DNA of 64,000 bases from Daucus carota subsp. sativus (GCF_001625215.2 NC_030387.2:25184517-25248516), one strand, 5' to 3'. Positions 31,790-46,249 are shown, counted from the stretch's first letter. The notes: generated by a model not told the origin, from the letters alone. Translations and numbers: made by a program.

Positions 31790-32071
31790 TCATTTGGTAG
31801 CCCATCCTACTCTTTCAGCATGCTTCGTCTCCATTTCTGCAATTTCCACTGCCTGCGACCATTTGAGGTCACTTATTTTCTCAGAAAGTTTGTTGATGAC
31901 CACAGTTGACCGGGTGTCTAGCCGCTCATCTAGCCATACTAAGTAACCACAACCACTAGCGCCGTTAGGACATTGCAACATCCGTCTACCAACGTCGGGA
32001 CTGTTGTCATGACAAACTCTCTTAACAAGGACTTTGTCACAGTAGCACTTATCGACAGCAACGGAATCCAT
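31790..32071 (-). CDS. GRF-type zinc-finger small protein (93 aa)
   Basis: Starts at a real ATG (32071). The pattern CYC near residues 9-11, GRRMLQC near 28-34 and GCGYLVWLDE near 39-48 fits the GRF zinc finger (CxC, GR, C, CGY/F-x-W-x-D). After it comes a predicted helical segment (KLSEKISDLKWSQAVEIAEM). GRF fingers are nucleic-acid binding modules in topoisomerase 3, APE2 and TTF2-type proteins. Convergent with, and possibly overlapping, the C-terminal tail of the plant mobile domain gene. A second copy lies upstream on the same strand. Whether it is expressed is unknown. Confidence 0.7.
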   Translation of the reverse strand: MDSVAVDKCYCDKVLVKRVCHDNSPDVGRRMLQCPNGASGCGYLVWLDERLDTRSTVVINKLSEKISDLKWSQAVEIAEMETKHAERVGWATK

Positions 32072-32289
32072 AAATGTTATAATGTGTTTGAGATAGTGAT
32101 GAAGGTGAGATGATGAGGGAGGGACTTATTTATAGGTGAAAATGATAAGTCCATCAGTTTAAAATATTAAAAAATAAACAACTTAATACATAAGACTGGG
32201 TTCGTAAAGTGGGGAAGGACAATGTATTATTGTACGTACATAATAAGAAACACAACAACACATGCATGTTACTAGGACATGAACTTAAA

Positions 32290-32625
32290 TCAACGTTCGT
32301 TTTTATTTTTTGAACAACCCTCCCCTTTCTTTTTTCCCTTCACAGATTTAAGGTCTTCATCATGCCTCTCCCTAATCCTCTCCTTTGCAAAGTGATGATC
32401 CCATATGAGGTCGCTCATCTCCTTAGCCATCTCAGTAAGCACTGCAGTAGCACGCGCCTCAAGTGGGTCATCGATCCAAAACATGTATCCGCACCCCTCT
32501 AGCCATAGTGAACACCGGGACATCATTCTTCCAGCATTAGGCCCAGTCCCTCGATAAGTACTATGAATGGCAAGCCTTTCACAGTAGCACGTATCCCCTT
32601 GAACAACCTCACCTATTGGATCCAT
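32290..32625 (-). CDS. Second GRF-type zinc-finger small protein (111 aa)
   Basis: Starts at ATG 32625 (MDPIGEVVQGD). Zinc-finger pattern CYC at about 13-15, GRMMSRC about 32-38, GCGYMFWIDD about 44-53, then a helix with RATAVLTEMAKEMSDLIW matching the corresponding part of the 93-aa neighbour, and a strongly basic tail (KGKKKGEGCSKNKNER). The two GRF ORFs are tandem paralogues in the same transposon, 218 bp apart, antisense to the mobile domain gene. The basic tail suggests nucleic-acid or nuclear targeting; that is inference. Confidence 0.72.
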   Translation of the reverse strand: MDPIGEVVQGDTCYCERLAIHSTYRGTGPNAGRMMSRCSLWLEGCGYMFWIDDPLEARATAVLTEMAKEMSDLIWDHHFAKERIRERHDEDLKSVKGKKKGEGCSKNKNER

Positions 32626-32759
32626 GTAATTAAGATTTGTTTAAAAAGTGTGAACAAGTTTTCCACTATTTATAAGCCCAATTTCCCAAGTAGGCTCCCT
32701 TCATACAATTGTTTACTCACCAGATTACCATTATTGCGGAAGAAAATAATGGAATCTCT

Positions 32760-33130
32760 GTCATGGGTGCATTATAGGCTTCACATGGCTACAGTCTTGT
32801 AATCTAACCCCGAAGGAATCTATGCAGTTTCACATGGGTGCATTATAGGGTTCACATGGGTACACTTTCACATGGCTACAGTCTCCGAATTTCTGCAAAA
32901 AATAATTCACATAGGTGCATTATAGAATTCACATGAGTACAGTCTCCGAATCTCTGCCAGAAAGACCATGTCATTTACTTTTATCATGGTTATAGTAAAG
33001 GAATCTATGCAGTTTCACATGGACCGATTCAGACACCTTCACCACTATACTCAAGTAGCTTCACATGGCTACACTCCATGAAAGCTGTGCAACCCTAGCC
33101 TTCCAACTCAACTACTTCACATGCCTACAG
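32760..33130. repeat. Diverged short repeats of TTCACATGGGTGCATTATAG
   Basis: TTCACATGG followed by GTGCATTATAG or CTACAGTC recurs about nine times with variation, often with CTCCGAATCTCTGC or GGAATCTATGCAG nearby. It lies directly upstream of the acidic-tailed ORF and may be its 5' region. Confidence 0.65.
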
Positions 33131-33247
33131 TGGATTATTAGTCTATATGTACTCATGTTTATTGAAGGTGTCTACACTTACAACTTCAAACTTAAATCTT
33201 CTCATCACGAAATGTTCTCATCCTCTAGAATTTGGTTGCTACGACAA

Positions 33248-33670
33248 ATGGATGACGACTACTATAGTTTGAGATACACCGATCCCAAAGAGTATTTCGC
33301 TGGAGTGCGGCGCGAGTGGGCATTCCGTCTTGAAGAATCGAATCAGTTGCGAAATGATCTGATTGGTCTTGGTGCAAAGCTCCCCGTCCGCGATTCTTTA
33401 GGCGTGTATCCGGCTCGTAACTTCAACGGTAGTTGGGGTGATTATCGCCGTTTGGTCATTGAAGCTGTGGGACTAATAAGGGAAGAGAACAACAGAATGT
33501 TGTTGCGTCGTTGTCGTTTCTACATGCTTAAGTTGGTAAAGGATTCGGCAGCTGCTAGCGGTAGAGAAATGACTTTTGAAGAAGAATGTCAACTTCTTCA
33601 AAATCCAAATTACTTGTCCGATGAGCCGATGTCCGATGAAGAGGCAACTGATGATGATGATTCCGAATAA
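33248..33670 (+). CDS. Unrecognised MULE-borne ORF with acidic tail (about 140 aa)
   Basis: Starts at MDDDYYSLRYTDPKEYF (ATG 33248); ATG 33212 in frame would add 12 residues. The body is charged and helical (EEWAF-like, RREWAFRLEESNQLRNDL; LIREENNRMLLRRCRFYML) with a conserved-looking centre VYPARNFNGSWGDYRRL, and it ends in EEATDDDDSE. No known domain is recognised. Its composition is more GC-balanced than the AT-rich surroundings, which supports real coding. Role within the element unknown; acidic tails of this kind occur in chromatin or activator proteins, but that is only an analogy. Confidence 0.55.
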   Translation: MDDDYYSLRYTDPKEYFAGVRREWAFRLEESNQLRNDLIGLGAKLPVRDSLGVYPARNFNGSWGDYRRLVIEAVGLIREENNRMLLRRCRFYMLKLVKDSAAASGREMTFEEECQLLQNPNYLSDEPMSDEEATDDDDSE

Positions 33671-33787
33671 TATATTTTGTTCTTGCTTTTATTTCGATAA
33701 ATCTAGTTGTTTGTACTTGCATTATATTTATTTCAATGAAATTGCACTTAGTAAGAGCATAAACACAACATTACAACATTATATTCA

Positions 33788-34183
33788 TCACGGATGCTTT
33801 GCATACTCGTCAAAATTCGATTTCACAATATCTATCACTTTTGCATCGTATTCTGCCCAGCTCTCTTCCAACAATGCTACCATTTGCTCCTCCGTGATCT
33901 GTCCTCTCAAGAAAGAAGTATTTGTATCTCTATCTTTTTTGAAGTGATATTCTCGCAACGCCCTGCCTACTCCATACATAACCTCAGTGTCGGTCTCATC
34001 CTTGGTCGGCACCCAATGTCTGCCCTTTCTTTCTTCTCGATACTGCAACAACCGCATCTCCGCAACAAACTTCATCTTCATCGATGCCCTTTCCGCAGCA
34101 ATTGAAAGCTCGCCTTTCGTTTGTTAATAAGCCCATTCTTCCATCCCCTCGTCTTCCTTTCTCGATCTTTTATGGTTCTCCAT
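33788..34183 (-). pseudogene. Unrecognised MULE-borne ORF with early stop (about 131 aa)
   Basis: An ORF of 97 codons begins at ATG 34081, but the same frame extends upstream to a better ATG at 34183 (MENHKRSRKEDEG), interrupted by one TAA (34124-34126). The upstream start is basic and NLS-like (HKRSRK). The body is charged and helical, with HWVPTKDETDTEVMYGVGRAL and EEQMVALLEESWAEYD. No domain recognised. The 3' ends of this and the acidic-tailed ORF converge 118 bp apart. Confidence 0.5.
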
Positions 34184-34349
34184 TCAGAGCTTCGTTTGTA
34201 CGAGTCGATCTAGAATATGTGTGTATGTGTGAGAATGGCTAAAAACCTAATGGTATTTTATAGAAGCATATAGGTTACAAAAATTCACAATTTTATTACT
34301 AGTTATGTAATTACAACATTATTAATTAGATACTTACTAAAACTTGAAT

Positions 34350-34350
<1 letters not shown>

Positions 34351-34416
<66 letters not shown>
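34351..34416. repeat. TA microsatellite
   Basis: An almost perfect (TA)n run of about 66 bp inside the right part of the MULE, followed by AT-rich DNA with repeated ATATCACAAATAATGTATAA. Confidence 0.85.
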
Positions 34417-34420
<4 letters not shown>

Positions 34421-34819
34421 TTATAATTAATTACCTTTTAAATTATAATTCAATATGAGCTTAAATATTTAAATATTACAATCTATAATATTATATTATA
34501 TCATTACATAATATAATAATATAAAATATAATATCACAAATAATGTATAAGAATTATCCGATTAATGATTTTTTTTAAAAAAAAATATATCACAAATAAT
34601 GTATAAGAATTATATGATTTTTTTATATTATATCATTATATAATATAATATTATAAAAATATAATAATATAAATAATATATAAGAATTTTCCGATTTTTG
34701 ATTTTTTTTTTTAAAATAAGCCAGGGTCGCCCGTGTATAGGGCGACCCATATGGCAATAAAATGAAAAAGGGGTCGCCCTTCCAAAGGGCGTCCCGTGCT
34801 GTGGAAATGAAATGGTTTG

Positions 34820-34927
34820 GGTCACCATTTTTCGAATGAATTAGATTGGTTAGTTTTGAAAGCTCGAAAAAAAACTGGTTAGTTTTGAAAAGTGGTTGAA
34901 CAAATTGGTTAGAAATGAAACGGAACC
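34820..34927 (-). repeat. Right terminal inverted repeat of the MULE
   Basis: Reverse complement of the left terminus; ends GAAATGAAACGGAACC. The 10-bp flank GAAAAACTCA follows directly. Confidence 0.9.
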
Positions 34928-34937
34928 GAAAAACTCA

Positions 34938-35803
34938 CTCTTCGCGCTTATAAGTGCTGAACAAGCATGTTCCAACGTGAAATTCATACTATCTGGTAAA
35001 TGATCCAAGGAAAGGACAAATAATTAACAGATTACGACTCCTGCTAATCTTCTTCCTGCCAAACACCTTCTTTCTTTGTTGTTATAATCACATTATAAAT
35101 ATCATCACAACTTGTACATTGACTCTAACTGCGCTTGCGTGAAAATTAATAATATGGGAATTTTTAGATTTTGCTATTGAAAATGTTTCTACGAAAATTT
35201 CAAATTCATCAATTTATTTATTTCTTTTGAGTAATCTTACTTTGCACGAAAATTATATAAATATAACTGGATACATAAATTTTCATTAAATAAAATAATA
35301 CCATGATCCAAAAAATACTTGCGCATTCTGTCATTTATAAAAAAAATTAATATTTATTACAGTGAGATATATGTAGTACACATGTCTTATAATTGAACAA
35401 AAAGGAAGATTAGTATTAATCAAAAAAATCATTAATATTTCCTCTTTATATCATCTTCTAATAAATTTTTCTATTCAATTTGAACAAGTTATTTTTACAT
35501 GATTGTATATGCAATCGAATTTATTGGAGGTGTTGTTAAGAATAAATTCTTTAAATGATAAAATTATAAGTGATAAAAAAGAATATAATTAATTGGGAAA
35601 CTGATTATAAAGAATATAATTAAAATATAAATGACAAAAATATAAAAGAAATTTGGACTTTCAAAATTTAAATCAACTTCGAATAAATGATGAACTAATA
35701 AGACTCGCATATCAGTTGATGAATAAATTATATATTGAAAAGTATATAAACAACCTATATCCATTCCTAAAGTTTATATTCTTTTTTAGTACCAGGCACA
35801 CCA
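34938..35803. promoter_or_regulatory. AT-rich SDRLK4 upstream region
   Basis: No gene. It must include the SDRLK4 promoter, because the upstream neighbour is the inserted MULE, whose right end is about 875 bp from the ATG. Confidence 0.4.
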
Positions 35804-38800
35804 ATGTTTCCCAATAAAAAGTCCCTAAAGTTTATTTTCATGCTCCTTTTTCTCGGAGCTTGCATTTCAACTAGCATCATCACCCTGGATAAGCCCCTCA
35901 GCGACGGCCATACACTGCTTTCCTCCGGACAAAATTTTGCACTGGGATTCTTTAGCCCCGGTAATAGTAGCCGGAGATATGTAGGCATCTGGTACAACAA
36001 AGTCTCTGTCCAAACACTCATCTGGGTTGCCAACAGGGATCATCCCATCACCAACAAATCTGCTGTTTTTTCACTTCACAAGACCGGAAATCTTGTCTTA
36101 TCTTACACCCCAAACGCCCCTGTTTTATGGTCCACCAATATTTCGAACTTATCAGCTGCTGGTGAGTCCAGCTACTCAGCTGAGCTAATGGATACAGGAA
36201 ATCTTGTGGTGTATAAGGATAATAACAAGAAGGATTTGTTATGGCAGAGCGCAGATTTTCCATCAGATGCTTTGATTTCCAATATGAAGATTGGAGTGGA
36301 CCGGAGGTCCGGGCTCAACCGGTTCTTGACTGCATGGAAGTCCCCTGATGATCCTGGAAGCGGGTCGTATACAATTATGATTAATGCGAATGGTTCGGTT
36401 CCCCAGCTGTTTTTGTATAGGAATTGGGAGCCGGTATGGCGCGGAGGGCCTTGGAATGGATTAGGATGGAGCGGCGTGCCTGAAATGGCAGTCCTGGGAT
36501 CCGCTAGATTTATATTCAATGTAAGTTATGTTGATAATGCTGAGGAGGTGTATCTTGTGGATTACTTGCGTAACAAGTCAGTTATATCGAGAATGATTGT
36601 TAATGAGTCCACTGGAACTCTTCAGAGGCTCACTTGGCAAGAGCATAAATGGGTTAATTTCTACTCAGCACCTAAGGATACATGTGATCTTTTTAGTCAT
36701 TGTGGTCCTTATGGTGTTTGTAGCATCTTAAATGTGGGAGAGTATGAGTGTAATTGTCCTCCGGGATTCGAGCCAAAGTCGCGTCAGGACTGGTACTTGA
36801 GAGATGGCTCACAAGGTTGTGTTCGGAAACAGAAAGGCCAGATTTGTGGGAATGGGGAAGGGTTCGTGAAGCTGGAAAGGATGAAGCTGCCTGACACGTC
36901 TAAGGCGAGGCGCGACATGAGTTTGGGTATGAAAGCGTGTGAAGAGTTATGCTTGAGGAATTGCTCGTGTATGGGCTACTCCGCGGCTGATGTGCGTGAT
37001 GGAGGTTCGAATGGGTGCATTACGTGGTACGGTGAACTGGTGGACTTGAGAGAGTTTTCGAGTGGTGGCCAGGACTTGTACATGCGATTAGATGCCGTTG
37101 AGTTAGGTATGGTTTCTGGAATTATTGGCTTAGTCTTTGATGATATTTATTAGACTTGTAGGTGTTAGTTGAGTTCATTTATTTGGCTCCACCTCTTTAT
37201 GAAACAAATAATCAGTATAAGGCTCCTAGAGTCCCAGCACATACGTGACGATCAGGATTAATGAATGAAGCTAACTGATCCTGTATATAAGTTGAACATA
37301 GTGAACTGCTGGTAAAATAGCAATTTGGCAAGAAAGTCGCTTTATAGTGCAATCAGTCAATGAACTTAACACAGGCTGTTGGAACTTGGAACTGATACTG
37401 CTAGGACGATACACGCCATTGTAAAACCATTAGTTAGGTAATCCGTCATCCAAAGGGGATATCGTGTAAACACCAAGTAGACAAACTTGACTTGATCAGA
37501 CATATTACTCTATTAATCCAATTACTCATTTTTCAAGAGTGGAAGTGAGTCGAACTGATTTTTGATTTTTAGAACACTGCTTAAAATAAGATTTTCTGTT
37601 TCTTTCTGTTAAAATTGTGTAAACATAAGATATACACTACATCTTTGTTTCATAGTCAGTGTATGCTGAATTGCTGATAAATTTAATGTCATCTAGTTTC
37701 AATTTCCTTAATCTGATAACGAGCTCTCCTTACATTACAGCTAAATATTCAAAGAAGAAAAAGAAATTTCCTGGCTTCCTCAAGATACTATTCATTGTGC
37801 TTCTGAGTGCTGCAGTTTTGGTTCTTCTTAGTATCGCGTATTGGTTAATGATGAAGAAAAACAGAGGTAACTGTATGATGAGTATGCCCTTTCTAATCCT
37901 TATGTAACCACATTTCACAAATTAAATGACCAATTTACTGACTTCATTCAGAAAAAGCTCGGAGAAAGCAGGAGGGAACAGGATTGTTTAGTAGTAATAG
38001 TCATAATCTCAGAATGTCTGTCAACGATTCTCCAAAGGGAGATCAGGTTGAAAATTTAGAGACAAGTACTGGTGACGTGAAATTTTACACTCTAAGCACT
38101 ATTATAGCTGCAACTGGTAATTTCTCCCTTGCTCACAAAGTCGGAGAAGGTGGTTTTGGTTCTGTGTACAAGGTACTTTATAATGTAAATATTTCATCTA
38201 TCAGATTTTTAGTAAATATGCACGAGTACATGTGGATAATGCTTGAGTTGCAGGGTAAACTAGAAAATGGCCAAGAAATTGCGGTGAAGAGATTGTCACA
38301 CACATCAGGGCAAGGAATAGAGGAATTCAGAAATGAAGTCACATTGATAGCACGGCTTCAACACAGGAATCTTGTCAGACTTTTTGGATACTGCATTCAG
38401 AAAGATGAGAAAATGTTGATATATGAGTACTTGCCCAACAAGGGACTGGACTGTTTTCTTTTCGGTATGACTCAGCTTCATAGTTGATTTTAGTAAGCAT
38501 ATGTGAAGATGGCATGCTATACTAACAGGTGTTGATTTTGTTCAGATAAAGAAAAGAAGTGCATGCTAAACTGGGAAAAGCGGTTTGATATTATATTGGG
38601 CATAGCTAGGGGGATGGTATACCTTCATCACGATTCAAGACTGAGAATCATTCACAGGGATTTGAAAGCAAGTAATGTTTTACTTGATGCTCAAATGAAC
38701 CCAAAGATATCTGACTTTGGGATGGCTCGAATCTTTGGAAATGATCAGATTGAAGAAACGACAAGGAGAGTAGTCGGAACATAGTATGTATCACTCTTTT

Positions 38801-39458
38801 TTTTTTCTGCTAAGCTCTAGTACGTAACTAAGCCCAAATATAACATGATACTTGTATGATTGCAGTGGTTACATGTCACCAGAGTACGCCATGGAAGGTC
38901 TATTTTCAATTAAATCCGATGTTTTCAGCTTTGGAATTCTACTCTTGGAGATCATAATGGGAAGAAAAAACAGTACCTACTATGCTGAAAACTCCGTTAA
39001 CTTAATTGGACATGTGAGTATAATGCTAGCTTCCACACCTTTCAATCCATTCGTGAAGTACTTAAAAACCTTATGGCTTTACTATTACTACTAATGTTGC
39101 AGTTCATAACAAATTAATTGAGGGTCTTTCAAATCAATTCATTCAGGTTTGGGATCTTTGGAAAAAGTCAGAAGCCTTACAGATAGTTGATCCGTCACTA
39201 GGCACATCTGATGAACGTGATCCTGGAATTCACAGATGTATCCATATCGCTCTATTGTGCGTACAAGAATCTGCAACAGCAAGGCCAAGCATGTCGGAAG
39301 TAGTGTTTATGTTAAGCAATGAAATAAGTCTCCCACCTCCAGACCAGGCTGCATTCATTCTGAGAACATCTGATAAAGCTCTTACAAACACAAGTTCTAG
39401 CAGTTTAGGTGCTATTTCGGTAAATGACATCACAATAACTACGGTTGAAGGTCGCTGA
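35804..39458 (+). CDS. SDRLK4: G-type lectin S-receptor-like Ser/Thr kinase (852 aa)
   Basis: Exons 35804-37106, 37741-37866, 37952-38172, 38254-38464, 38546-38783, 38866-39013 and 39147-39458 sum to 853 codons. Signal peptide ([14 protein letters not shown]), B-lectin domain ([20 protein letters not shown]), S-locus glycoprotein region, complete EGF-like module ([13 protein letters not shown]), PAN domain, membrane segment near 446-470, kinase. Key residues: GEGGFG loop, Lys 562, HRD Asp 659, DFG Asp 677. It ends TTVEGR, with a last exon very like SDRLK3. Its promoter-side neighbour is the 7.3-kb transposon. It lies about 870 bp upstream of SDRLK5. Nothing broken is visible. Confidence 0.95.
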
Positions 39459-40332
39459 TCTCAAGGTATAAAGTTATGCGTTTAGGTACTGTTCTTCGTG
39501 GTTTCCTCTTTGCAGCTAGTAGATACTGAAGTTTTATTGAACAATGTTCGTGCAAACACATTTATATTATTGGACTGTTTGAGGATGTACTATTATAGTA
39601 TGTCCCTGTGCTACAAAGTATTACCAAATATGCGACGTTTTTATTGTTAGTTTTTAAACTGAGCTGGAAACAATAGTGGCGTTTCAGTGAACTTCTGAGT
39701 TGCAAGCTCAGTGAAAGTTGCGTTGAGTCAAACTAATCTACTAAGCTCAGCTCTTGGATTCAACTAATTCTGTTCTACATGAAGATGAAGATGATGTTTT
39801 CTGAGCTTTGATTTTCCAGCAGACACTTAAGAGATCACACACTAGAAAATTGGTAGACATAAATATTTGAAATTCAGACTCAAAAACATCCAAAATGTCG
39901 ATAATTTTAAGAAAATATATGATTAAATTTGGTAATATCCATTTCCTCCGATTAACTTTAGAGATATTGTCAAAAATCCAAACGAAAAACACCCAAAAAT
40001 TTGAAAATATCGGTTGACTACTTCAAAGTTGCCCGAGTAATTTTGTTGAAACTGCTGATGGAATACTTGCAAACTTATTAATACAAATCTCACACCTATT
40101 CTGACACTACACTCTACATAGTGCATGTCTGCAGACACATAATCTCTGCCCCACAGTACCTTGGCCACTTGATGAGGCCATAAATTTGCTGATCAAAACA
40201 GTGTAATGCAAGTCTTACTATGACCATAATTAGAGCAACTTGCAGATCTTTCAGACTGGAGACTTGGTCTCACAGAATGGACTCCATAAATATAACAACG
40301 CAACAAAACAAAACACGTATCACGTATCAAGT

Positions 40333-43432
<3,100 letters not shown>

Positions 43433-43739
43433 ATCCAACGATGAAGTGAACAAGTTATGTAGTTTCCGACTAAGAGCTGTCGCAGTAATGTTTCGAATGT
43501 AAAGTTAGGATTTGATGTGAATGCATATATGTGCTCTCAGTATATCTAATGTGTGCGCCTGTTAGATAGGCAATGAGTATGCACATATAAATACAGTTTC
43601 AGATCACAATTTGAATTCAAAAGGATTCAAATTGTTGTAGTATCTAATCCAACAAGGTACCGAATCTTATAAGGTTTCACAAGTCATAACAATTTCAGTC
43701 TGCAACAACTAGCTACAATGTGTAGACTTCAAGGTTATC

Positions 43740-44321
43740 ACGGCGCCAAGTCGAGACTCGGCGCCCGGGTACCTTGAAATCGACTAGTCAACAAGTCGCC
43801 TGACTAGTCATAAAAAGTCGACAAGTCATTCATATACGTAATTTTACTAAATTTAATAAATATAATATAGTTGAATAGAAATCAGTTATAGTTTGAATCA
43901 AAAGTAAAAGATAATAAGCAACAACGAGATGCACAGGACGTAAAAAATTGTTAGTTCACATCTAAAGTGAAGCCTGACATTAAGGAAATAATAATGTGAA
44001 GTTGAAATGATACAAAAATTAGGGATATTCTGATATGATATGTTGAAAATGATACAAAGATTACGTAGCCGGAACAGATATTCGGGGCCTACACATTGAC
44101 GACAAGTCTATTAGTCGGACCTCATATAACCGCCCAAAGCCTTATCTTTCTCTTCAGAACATAATCACATAAGATTTTGTCTAAAATACCTTACTTCTGA
44201 AGTTTCTGGACAGACTAGGTACCGGATCAGGTCGGGTAAAACTCATAAGTCGCCAGACTAAATAAGTCGATGCTCGACTTTTTCTATAAAACAGTGACTA
44301 GTCATCGACTTGATAACAATG
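43740..44321. mobile_element. hAT-like non-autonomous element, perfect 8-bp TSD
   Basis: GTAGACTT flanks both sides (43732-43739 and 44322-44329), the 8-bp duplication typical of hAT. Termini CAAGGTTATCACG and CTTGATAACAATG are inverted. Subterminal CGACTAGTCA-like motifs link it to the element at 9622-10177. Confidence 0.8.
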
Positions 44322-45064
44322 GTAGACTTATTTCTAAGTTATTTTGTCTAAACATGCTTAGCTATTGATGACTGCAATCAGCATTGGCGATAATTATCTA
44401 CCATATAATTCGCAAAATGTACGGAATATACAGAGCGTATACCTAAAGTAAAGGCTATTAGCTGATTACTACCCAATATATAACATGAATACTAAGCGAA
44501 CAATCCTTCATAATATGCAACATGAACAGCAACAGAAACCTTCCCTTTACAACCATTTCAATTAAGCGGTGCGAAAATGTCAAAGAGAAACTAATTTTTC
44601 CTTTACAACCATTTCAATAAAGGGCAGCAAAAATATCAGAGACGAACTACCTGATTCATATTCGTAGTTATATTTATATGATAATGAATATGAAGGCAAA
44701 ATCTAATTATGAACCCAGCTGCTAAAGTTTCACTAGGAGCTACACAAGAACTTAGAATATGCCTCAAAATTTTAAATTAGATATACCATTACCTACCAAA
44801 GAGTTTTAAACACACAACAATGCATACATCGTCAAATTTCAACACCACAGGTTCAATCAAGATATATAGGGTGAGTCCATAACTCAAGAAATCAAGGGAA
44901 CTGCAAAAATTCAAATTAGCTTGTCAAAAAATGAAACTGATTATCAAGAAAACAAAGGAAAAAAGATAACGGAAAAGAAGCTAGCTTGGTAATCTTAATA
45001 TATTGTACGATATACCATGATGCAAAGCAGTAGTTAATAGCATCAAAATTATTGTACTAGTCGA

Positions 45065-46249
45065 CTACGCAACTGGAAGTTTCAGGTTCTTGTTGTAGTA
45101 ATGAAGATAATTAGTCAAAGCTATAAGATCCTTCGCCTCGTCAATCTTCGACTCCTTGACCAGTTTATCAACCACATCCTGCAGTACTTTTACATTAACA
45201 ATGCATTTCCACTTGACAGAATCCTTAGCCAGCTTGACAGCATAATCAAGGTCACCTTTCTCACACACAAATGGGAGAACCATTTTAATTATCCGACGAT
45301 CAGGACGAACCATATCTAGTGATAGCTTCTCATACCACTTCTTTGTCTCTTCTAAATTTCCTTTTCCACAAAAACCTTTGATGAGCAAATAATAGCTAAG
45401 TCTATCGGGTTTTATATCTCTACTCCTCATTTTATCAAATGCTATAACAGCTTCTTCAATCTGATCGGTCTCAATCAAATAATTAATCTTTGGGTCATAA
45501 CTCCTTACAGTCGGAGCAATATTTTTGCTTTCCATTATCGACCACAACTTCTCAGCTTCAACTATCTTCTTATCCCGATACAACCCGACCAGCAGAGTAT
45601 TAAATGTGACCGAATCCGGTTGAAACCCATTACTCTCCATCTTCTCAATCACTCCTAAAGCCAAATCCAACGAACCCGACTGACAATACGAACGCGCAAG
45701 TATATTATACGAAACAAGATCAACCTCAAAACCATACTTCTCAGGTAACTCCCTGAACAGCTGCTCAGTCATGTCAAATTTCCTAGCATACACACAAGCA
45801 GCAAGAAGGCCATTAAAAGACCTACAACTCTTCTCAGACATTTCATCAAACAGTTGGAGTGCCTTATCAAACATACCGCCTCGTCCATAACTAGCCATGA
45901 GTCTAGTCCTATACACTTCATCATCATCATTACCATCTCTTAGTGGCTCCTGTTGCTGCACAGCTTGTTCGATGAGTGAGTGCTGATTGGCAGCAGCGAG
46001 TCGACGGACATAATTGTTGACCCTGTATATACGAAACTTGTCGGATGAGGAAGCAATCTTAAGTTTTTCTGCAAGCCGTTTGAATTTCTTGGGGGGTTGA
46101 GTTGAGGAAGGCTCTGGGGTTTTAGCGGGGGGTTTGGAGGACTCTGAGGTGGGCTTTGGAGGCTTAGGAGAGGAGGTGGGTTTGGGTGGCTTGTTGGCGG
46201 CGCTTGATCGGAAGAGATTGCTGAGTTTGCTCATTGAGGAGGAAGACAT
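45065..46249 (-). CDS. P-class pentatricopeptide repeat protein (394 aa)
   Basis: Single-exon gene, ATG at 46249, stop at 45065. The N-terminus (MSSSSMSKLSNLFRSSAANK) is Ser/Lys-rich with few acids, compatible with an organelle, probably mitochondrial, transit peptide, followed by a Pro/Lys-rich linker to about 55. From about 112 onward run seven P-type PPR units of about 35 aa, for example VSYNILARSYCQSGSLDLAL, VTFNTLLVGLYRDKKIVEAE and LSYYLLIKGFCGKGNLEETK. No E or DYW extension, so RNA binding for stability, processing or translation is expected rather than editing. It resembles short PPR proteins of the At4g36680 type. The opposite strand lacks a competing gene. Confidence 0.93.
   Translation of the reverse strand: MSSSSMSKLSNLFRSSAANKPPKPTSSPKPPKPTSESSKPPAKTPEPSSTQPPKKFKRLAEKLKIASSSDKFRIYRVNNYVRRLAAANQHSLIEQAVQQQEPLRDGNDDDEVYRTRLMASYGRGGMFDKALQLFDEMSEKSCRSFNGLLAACVYARKFDMTEQLFRELPEKYGFEVDLVSYNILARSYCQSGSLDLALGVIEKMESNGFQPDSVTFNTLLVGLYRDKKIVEAEKLWSIMESKNIAPTVRSYDPKINYLIETDQIEEAVIAFDKMRSRDIKPDRLSYYLLIKGFCGKGNLEETKKWYEKLSLDMVRPDRRIIKMVLPFVCEKGDLDYAVKLAKDSVKWKCIVNVKVLQDVVDKLVKESKIDEAKDLIALTNYLHYYNKNLKLPVA

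Larger units (their letters stand above)
27601..34927. mobile_element. 7.3-kb Mutator-like element carrying PMD and GRF genes
   Basis: Inverted termini of about 107 bp (27601-27707 and 34820-34927) are roughly 90% identical by eye; the outer left end is GGCTCCGTTTCATTT. Flanks GACAAACTCA (27591-27600) and GAAAAACTCA (34928-34937) are a 10-bp target duplication with one mismatch, in the MULE range. Inside the termini, short motifs such as GGGTCGCC, GGGCGTCCC and GGGCGCCC recur at both ends. Internal genes are a MAIN-like plant mobile domain gene (+), two GRF zinc-finger ORFs (-), an acidic-tailed ORF (+) and another small ORF (-). No transposase, integrase or reverse transcriptase is visible in any frame, so movement would need a transposase supplied elsewhere. 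Several ORFs carry a nonsense codon, so this copy is decaying. Confidence 0.85.

Noticed and set aside
31416-31946. 176-codon ORF on the plus strand in the MULE
   Set aside because: It begins inside the mobile domain exon in another frame and ends antisense to a GRF gene. Its middle may hold part of the mobile domain protein's tail, but the ORF as a whole is not a gene.
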